Shown in pieces: positions 49,765 to 58,700 of a stretch of DNA of 64,000 bases. The translations under genes and the position numbers were made by a program. Each line of letters opens with the position of its first letter. Position 1 is the stretch's first letter. The DNA is taken from positions 443,103 through 507,102 of the forward strand of contig KN805394.1 of assembly GCA_000818945.1 (NCBI GenBank). Direction: 5' to 3'. The notes beneath the pieces were generated by a model, which did no database searches, had not been told where the DNA came from, and saw only the letters and a list, made by a program, of their open reading frames with translations. The stretch comes from Schizochytrium sp. CCTCC M209059 (Eukaryota; Sar; Bigyra; Thraustochytrida; Thraustochytriidae).

Positions 49765-52700
49765 TCACGAATACTCGTAGGGTGGAATGTCGAGCCGCGA
49801 AGGAAGACGCTGTTGATGCCGCCGCGGTTGTTGTTGCTGCTGCTGGTGCTGGTGCTGCTGCTGGTGCTGGTGCTGCTGCAATTGGTGCAATGGTTGCTGC
49901 GCCTGCTGTTGCTGCAGATAACCTCGTTCGCCTTCTGCATCCCCACGATCTTGATCGTGCAGAGTTCCCCGCGTGAGATATGACTTGGCCCCTGCTGCCG
50001 CCGCCGCAGGCGACGCCGTGAGACGGCTGTGCTCGGATGGATTAACGTGCAAGAGATGGTGCACTTCGTCGAGCGGCGGAATGGCCTCGGCTGGGCCGCG
50101 GAAAACAATGCGGTGCATCTGGTTCAAACACAAATGAGCCCAGTTGTTGGCCTCGCTCGAGCCGGCGCGCGCACGCAGCTCGACACCCTTGCGTCGCAAC
50201 CAAAGCTCAAAAAAATTCTCAAAAAGCTCCGACGGAGGAAATGTGCGAAGCGCCAAACTCAGGAGAAGCCATCCACGCTGACGCGACTTTGGCGAAGGAT
50301 TGTCCGAAAGTTGCTTGAGCATCTGAACAAGAATCTCATCACGGAGCTCAGTCACGGCGAGACCGACCTGCAAAATCTCCTGCGCCAAGGACGCAGGATA
50401 CGAGTACTCGCGGTCTCCCATGTAGCCCAAAAGCGCCCGAAAAACTTTCACGGCAAGCGAGGTTGCCGGCGTCGACGGAAGACGCGTTAGCGATGTCGGA
50501 ATGGGCGATGAAGAATGCGAGAGCATGCCCGACGCCAAACCGGGTCCGACCGCGCCAGTGTTGGCCGCAAACTCGGAAGGGCTCTTGAGCGCGGGAAAGA
50601 GCTCCAAACGATGCTTCTCGCGCGTCGCCTCCTGCTCAAAGAAGCGCGTCTTGATGCTCGTTGTCACCTCTACAACCGTGTCTTCGTCGCCCCGTTCCAC
50701 CGCGGCGTTGAGCCGCAGTCGCTCAAGCTGCGCGGGGGGCATCGACAACAGCCTCCGCATTTCAGCCATGCGTGGCAGATCGATACGCTCGCGCCTCGCC
50801 TGCTCAAGCAGAGTGCGCATTGCCGTACCATCCACAGACGCCACGGCCCGCTCTGCCTGGGAGTATGCCGCTTGAAGACGATCGCGCAAATCAATAGCGG
50901 CCGCAGCCGCGCGCGGACTGTACTTGAGACGGCGCGCTTCCTCGAGAGACGATTCCAGACCGCGCAGATCAGCGCGTTGTACGCACTGATCAAGACGTTC
51001 ATCCACGACCATGAGGCGATCAAGTAATTGCCGTGCCTTGTTCACACGCGAGAGCACGTGCAGATCGGGGCTCGCGCCCAGTCGCAAGGTCTCCGCCTCT
51101 TCGAGGGCGTGCTCTAAAGCACCCACGTCCCGGTTCTTTGTTGCATCTTGCAAGCGGACCAGCACGCCCTTGATGACATTGTGCAGGTGAGTTTCTCGTC
51201 GCATCATGTTCATTTCGTCCGCAGCTACCTCGTGAATGCGCAGGTCCGTGCAGTCGCGAAGCATGCTGTCCAGGTCCTGCCAGCTTCCATCAAGAAGAGC
51301 CTCGCGACAGCGCAGAACAATGTTTGCTGAAAGCTGTAAGGACGTGAGTTCATCGGTTCGCGTAGGCACCTTTTTGGCTGTTGCGATCGCCGCATCCAAA
51401 GCACCCGTTTTCACCGTCGCGACATCTACGAAACCACCAAGAAATTTAGCGTGTCCCGAAGCAAGGGCGCGTACAAGTCCCTGCAGGGCTTCACGATGTT
51501 GGATCTCGTCAAGCAACAACGCCAATTCACCTCGCGCATCAGGGTGGCACCACAAGAGACTAAACGACCGCGCGTCGCGATCCGACAGACCCGCAACCGG
51601 GGCACTTTGAGGGCGGCTATCAGGATGTGCATGGCCCGCTCGGGACGACGTAACCGAGGACGCCGAGGAAGACGCCGTCGACCCGCGACGCGCTGGTCCA
51701 GGGGCCGTCGTGACCATGCCAGCTGGGCCGCCGTTGCGCGCATCCTGCTGTGCGACTTGCAGCGTGCCCGTTCCCTCCGGCACGTTGGCGACGGCACTTC
51801 GCAAAACCTGCTGCGCCGCTTCCCACATGTGCGGAGCCAAGGCAGACTCATCAACACCGTGCATCGCTCCAGCGGACGAAAACGCATCCATGAGGATACG
51901 CCGCAGCTGCAAAACGGCCCTGCAAGAGTGTACGAGCGCTCGCGTCTCATCCGTGATGCGCGCAAGGGATTCCGCCTTGGTCATTGCGCGTTCCAGGCTC
52001 TGCACATTCGAACTGGCAATACTTACAGCGCCCACACGGCCCGTTATGGCGCCCGATCGAAGCGCTGCCTTGAGAGCGCGGCACACGAGCTGATTCTGCA
52101 CCTCATGGTGCAAAAGTTCCATCTCTGCGCCTGCCACGGGAAGACGGTGATACAATGAAATCGCCGATGCGTTGGCCGCGCCGCCCTCACCTTGACTTGC
52201 GGCGTAGGTTTGTGCTTCTGAGAGCACAACGGAGGCCGTCACAAAGTCTGCATTTATCACCGCGGCGCGCAGCTGCCGGAGTAAGCTGGCAGTCTTGCGC
52301 AACGCCACGGCTTCTTCGGAGCGGCATCGAATCCGAGAAGCCCGCCCCAATGCCTTATCCAGAGCGCGCAAGTCCGCGCGCTCGATGCGCAGGTACCCAA
52401 AATGCCCAGGAGCCTGCCCGCAGGCAAGAGCCTGTCTGAGCTGGCTCACAGTCTCGAGATTTCCAATTTCTTCTCGGGCGCGCTCCACCTCGGGTTGCAC
52501 GAGTGCAAGCGCTGATCGCCACTGATGTGTGCCACCGCTCTGCGTGGACACGGGAGCTTCTTGCGAACGAATCCGATCACGAATCTTGTCGATCGACGCA
52601 ATACATGCCGAAGCTTGCGTCCACGCCGTTTCGAGACATGCAAGGCGCATATCTCGAATTAAAAAGGCCAACTTGTAGAGCGCACTTGAATACACTGTAT

Positions 52701-55700
52701 GGCATCTCGCCTCCTGCGTTCTCGCGATCGCACTATTCACCTTTTCGACGCTTACGCGGGATGGCGCATAGCGGGAAAACTTTCGCCGCCGCCGACGCCG
52801 CGACCTCTTGCTTCTTGCCGGAGCCTTTGCAGATGTGCCAGCTGCGGGGGAGGAAGATGAAGACGAGGACGACGAGGAGGCCGAGGTTCGCCGCGCCATC
52901 TCGCCTGCCGCTCGCTGCACGCTCTGCTTCTCTTCTGCACGGCGCAACTTGGCCTCAGCTTCGTCACGACCAGACTCCGTTTCCTCACTGTTCCTCTCCA
53001 TCGCTTCGTTGTCCTCGCTCTTGTCCTGTCTGTCATCGTCATCGACGTTGTCGTCGTCGTCGTCTTCGTCTTCGTCTTCGTCTTCGTTGTTACTCTCATC
53101 TTCGGGCGCGTCGTCGGAAAAAACTCGCGGATGAGATTGAGCCGCGAGATCCTGACCGTCCTCTTCATATTCATCGTCACTCAACGCTTCGGACCAGGCG
53201 AGGGCATCCGAGAGGGCCTTGGCTGCGTCTTGGTCCTCCAATTCGTGCTTGATGAGCACGATCTCACGCCTTGCTACCTCGGGCAAATCAGAATCGGCGT
53301 CTTGCTCCTCCTCACAAATGCGAAGCGCATCCCGAACCAAGGGACAATCTACGCGACCGTCACCGCCGCCCTCGTCGGGACTGGCGAGGATGCCGTTGCG
53401 AATTTGACGAACGGTGTGCGCCGCAAGCATGAGCTGCTGCGCATCAGGAGTTGTGACTCCAATTTCGAGCGCATGAGCAATTGCACGATTAAGTTGTGCA
53501 ACAGAGACATGTTGCGTGCTCAGCTCCCCGGGGACGCCCCGCACACCGCCGTTCGCAAGCGCGTGCGAAAGCTCGTCAACGACGACGCGACGTGTCGCCT
53601 CGTCGCCAGCCAGTCTCCGCTCGCTCGTAAACAGCTGCAAAACCTCAAGCTGCGTTTCTTCGGCCCGAGTCATTTGCATCGTCGACGAAGACGACACGGC
53701 GCGATCGGGCGTGGTCTCGCGCCACGTACGCACCACATTGTAGACGGTCTGCCATTGATCTGCCAACATGGCTTTGCGCAACGAAAGAAGCTCTTTCGCC
53801 TCGCGCAGCATGATCTTGGTACGTGACGAAGGCTTGCGCGCGTTCGAGGCTGCATGAACCGCGGCTTCGAGAGACGCAACCGAGACAGAAGACGTTGCCA
53901 CGGCCCCGACGCGGCCCTGCAGACCACCTTCAGCCATGGCTTCAAGCATCATGCGCTGAGCAAGGCGATCCTCGGCCCGGTCATGAATCTCTTGAAACTC
54001 AGCGCGAACTTCTCCTTCTACTTTTTCGATCGCCGCAGCATGCTCACTCTCCGTGTCGGCATCGCTACTTTCAATACCATGCTGCCGACGGCGCTGGTCA
54101 TCGAGCACCAGCATGCAATTTTGCATCGCCGTGAGCTCAGCGTCTACAGAGGCCCAGCGCTTTGCGCTTGAAGTCAGATAAACGTCGCGAAGCTCGGCCA
54201 AGTGCTCACACAATTCGCAGAGTTTGAGAACCTCCGGGTCATACTGTCCACCCACTTGTTTTTCGACATTGGCAAGAGCCTCGCGCAAAGCTTGGCTGCT
54301 CACTTCGCTGTCGTTCTCCTCGTCGTCTTCCGCGCTCTGAGCTTTTCGGCCACTACGATCTCTTCCTCCGAGAACGGAGCCATCTCGCACCGCCTCGCCT
54401 AACGTCTTGACCGTTTCGTGACTCACAAGGAGCCCACGTGCATGGTACACTTGCTCCTCAGCGTTAGGCATGCGAGAAATGCCTTCATTATCGATTGCGT
54501 CGCCGAGCACAATACGCAGGTCGTCAAAGTCACGTTGCAAAAGAGCAGTTCGCAATTTCAAAATCAGCTCTGCGCCGTCCACGAGGTCGCGCGCCTCGCG
54601 CGACTTGGCCCCGCCCAGACCCGCATTGACGGCACTGAGCGCATCGCGGAGACCTGACGTGTCGACCGCAGCAATGCGAAGCGGATCGCCTCCATGGCCA
54701 CTTCGAATGGCCTCGCGGATTGTTTTGCGGATGCGAAAGTCGTGAACGTGATCTTGTGCAAGCTCGAGCTCCTTTGTCGTTGACTCGGACAGAGCCGCCT
54801 CGCCGACACGCGTGAACGAGGGAATGCGAGCCAGAGCAGAAGCAATGGCCTCCACCTCATCCTGCTCACGTCCTCCATGCTCAAAGCCTTGGCGAACCAG
54901 CAGCAGCGTCTCAGCAACTCGAGTTAGATCTTTGGTGGGCTGGCTCAAGTGCTTGCCAGCCCGACGAGCGAGCGCGATCGCTTGCTCGAGACCCTGCGTG
55001 TCCAAATCCGACAAGTTGGCCTCACCCGGAGTGCCCCGCACGGATCCATTTTCCAAAGCATGCTTGAGACGCGAGGCAGCTGTCCGCTCTCGGCACTCAT
55101 CGACGAGACGCTGGAACTCTTCACGCGCCTCGTCAGCGTGGCCAGCAAAATGGTCGGGCGGTGAGCCGCCCTCGACGCTCACACCGAGCTGCTTGTTAAG
55201 CAGCTGCGGAAATCCATCCCAGCCATCTGCAACAAGAGCGCTGCGAAAGAGAGCCACAAGCTTGGCAGTCTTTTCGAGCTTTTTCGCGCGTTCCGTCTTG
55301 CAGACAAGCGTATGGACGCATTGTAGGGCGCTCTCCAGGCGTTCGAGTTCGCACGAGCTCGCGTCTGCCTGGCCGAGCTTGCCTTGCACCGCCCCTTGGC
55401 GGAGCGCCGCGCAAAGCTCTCGGATAATCTTGATGTCGTCCACATGATCTTGGATAAGTTTGAGTTCCTCCGTCGCTTCTTGCGCCACAGAAATTTTGCG
55501 TGCCTTGTCCAGAGAAACCTGGACTGCGCCGAGCCAGGTCACGGCATCTGGTTGCCCCTCTGCAGACGTGGCTGCGTCGGCCTGTGCAACGCAAGCGCGT
55601 ACATCCCGCAGCGCCTTGGCTGTCTCAAAGAGCTGTTTTGATTCGGGGGACTTGCAACTCATTTTCTTGACATCCTCAATGGCCTCGTTCAGAATTTCGA

Positions 55701-58700
55701 CAGAGAGGAGATCGAGATCGAGAGCGCCGATGGACCCGGATACGGCGCCGTGGCGAATCGCGCCGGAGAGAGTTGACATGACAGCACGATGCTCGATTTC
55801 ATCGCGGACAAGATTTGCCTCGGCCTCGACGCTTTCCACAAGACCGAATCCATGCTCCTCGATGATAGCCTCTGGAGCATGGCGCTCGAGAATGGCCTCA
55901 GCTGATGCCCAGTCCGGGCCGGCAAGAAGCGCCTCGCGCAGTGACACGGAGACCTTTGCGCTCTCGAGAAGTTGCGCCGCACGCGTCGAACGAGGTTCAA
56001 GCATGCTGTACTTTTCGGTAGTATTGAGGAGCACACCAAGCTTTACGCTCGACAAGTCAATGGCTCCAATACGACCCGAAGGCTGGCCTTCAGCGAGTGC
56101 TTCGGCCAGGTCACGACACATGCTCTCATCTTCAAATTTTTCACGCATCACAGACAGCTCGCGCTGCGCAGGGCCGACGGCTTCACGCTTGACCTCCTCG
56201 GCCTCGTCGTTCGAATCGTTTCTGCCGTCTTCGACGATTAAGAAGCCCTGGCGCTCTGCGTCCTCGACGAGCTGGCCCAGCTGCAAGAAACGCTTCTCAG
56301 ATAGGGCTGCTCTTCCGGCACGCACAATCTTGCAGGCACCAAAGAGACACTGCGCAGACTTGGACTCACAGCGCAGCTTTTGCGCAAGCGCCAAGGCTTC
56401 ATCTAACACATGAAAGGTAATTGTGTCTACACGCAGGTTTTCTGCTGTTCCGCTGGGTCCACCTGATTTCAGAGCGTGCTGCAGAGCATGCATAATGCGG
56501 CGATTATGCAACTCCTTTGTTGCAAGCTTGACTTCGGCCTCGGCGGCAGGAATGACGCGTTTGAAGCGCGCCTCCTCCAAAGCGTGCTCGATCATTTCCC
56601 AGTCCTGGGAGACGAGTCCGCGACGAAGACGAAGCACGAGGTTAGCATTTTCGAGGAGATCTTTGGCCTCGCGCGTCTTGCAGCCAAGCTCATTGGCATC
56701 ATCCACGTCAGCCTGTAGAGCATCGACTTCGATGCCGTCGAGATCAAGATCGCCAACCCTACCCTGTGCCCCGCCCGACGAAAGCGCGCGCGTCAGCTCG
56801 GCAATGATGGTTCGATTATTCAGCTCATCCTGAATAAGTTGTAGTTCTTTTTCTGTTGATTCCAAGGGATCCTCATCCGGATCCTTGTGATCGCCTCCGG
56901 CAAGAAGTACAGACTCGACCATGTCCCAATCGTCATTCAAAATAGCGCGTCGCAGACTAGCAAGCTCGCGCGCGCCGTAAAAAGCTTGCTCGGCCTCCTT
57001 GGAGTGAGGCTGAGGATCAGCACCGACCGCAGCAAGTTGCGACTGAGCTTTCTCGAGCGCTTGGTCGAGCGGATCAGCGCTGACTCCAGCAACTTTAATG
57101 CTGCCAACAGTGCCAGTCACCGCGCCAGGCGCTTTGGCTGCCTTGGCTAGGATTCGAACGCAATCCTTTTCTGTGAGATCATGCAGCACGAGCTTGAGTT
57201 CGTCTTTGCAGGCTTCGGGAGCGTTGTGCTTTGTTGCGAGCTTGCGAGCCTCTGTTACGCGCTCCAAGATGCTTCGATCATCGGACGAGCTTTCCAGGTC
57301 AGCGCGAATGGACCGCACGTGCTGGACGAGAATGAGCAGTGCCGCGCTTCGAGCCGAAGGTCCAGATCCTCCAAGTCGCTTTTTTACCCACGAAACGACG
57401 GCATCCAGCTCGCGGGTTGGCTTAGGGTTCATCTTAAGCTTTCCCACCTGACCAGTGATGGCTCGTTTGGCCAATGCCTCGGACGCCCGTGTTTCCAGAA
57501 CATGAGCAAAGTACAGCTTCTTCAGAAGCTCTTGTTCGGGCTTGACAGCATCGAGAAAGATGCGCGCATACCTGTCTTCCGAACTAAGGCCTTCATTGAG
57601 GGTGTCGTGGTCACCGTCGAGAAGCGTTGACATGGTTTCCCAGTGTGTGTTGACTGCAGCATCGCGAAGGCGGGCATGCCGTTCTGCGCTCGCAATAACC
57701 GCGTGCGCGACCTCTGCCGGGGACTCGAGCATCTTGGCGTCTTCAATATCGTCTCTGAGTCGGTTTGTAGAAGCTTGCGAAAAGTCAGGCTTGGAGGCAT
57801 CCCCGCGCACAGTATCGTACTGCATAGCGGATGAGATTTCGGCAACAATCGTGTAGCACGCCAACTCGCCCTTGCAGAGGTCAATCTCATCGCGAGGAAT
57901 ATGAAAGCGGTCAAGATCGCCGTCCTCGTCAAGTTTCATGGCGCGAGCCAAAAGCGACTCTGTCGAGTCCCAGTCCGAGCCCTGCAGGCTCTCGCGCAAG
58001 GCGAGAACGAGTTCGGCGACATCGGCGAGAGACCGCCCACGCGGCGTTAGTTCCTCGCGTGCTGCGGCAGCCTTGGTCCAGGCTTTGCGAAGAGACTTTG
58101 TGCTAATAACGGAAAGATCAAGTTTTCCGGGTTGCCCCTGCGGCCCGCCCTTGCCAAGTCCTGATACAAGGGACTCAATCAGCTTTTCCTCGCGAACAAC
58201 ATGATCGAGGCGATCGCGTGCGGCCTTGAGTTCTTGCTCGCAAAGGGGCGAACCATGGTCTTCCTGAAGCGCCTTGGCCTTTTGAATCGCCCTCACGAGC
58301 TCGGGCTTGTAGGAAGCCCGCGTTGCAGCGCGCAGGTCCTTCTTCGCTTGAATGAGGTTGCGAACGCCTTGAATACGGCGATCGAAGTCGGCAATGGTAG
58401 TTTGCAGCTCGGGGTACTTTTGCGCGATCTGCATCTTCTCACAGGCCGTCAGTACATCCTCAATCTCTTCGTAGCGTTCGGCTGCAGCGGCTGGCTTCTC
58501 TTGAATCGCAGCCTCGAGGTCCTCGACCTGGGCGCAGAGCTGGAGCTCGTCCTCAATGACGGCCATGACATCGCGGGCCTCTTGAATTTCCTTGTGGAGA
58601 TTAAAGGGGGGCTTGACCTTTTCTTCTGCTGCGGCGACGGCCTCGCTTATATCCATGAGTTCACGTGAGTCGATTGCTTCGCGAAGATCCCGTTGGACAT

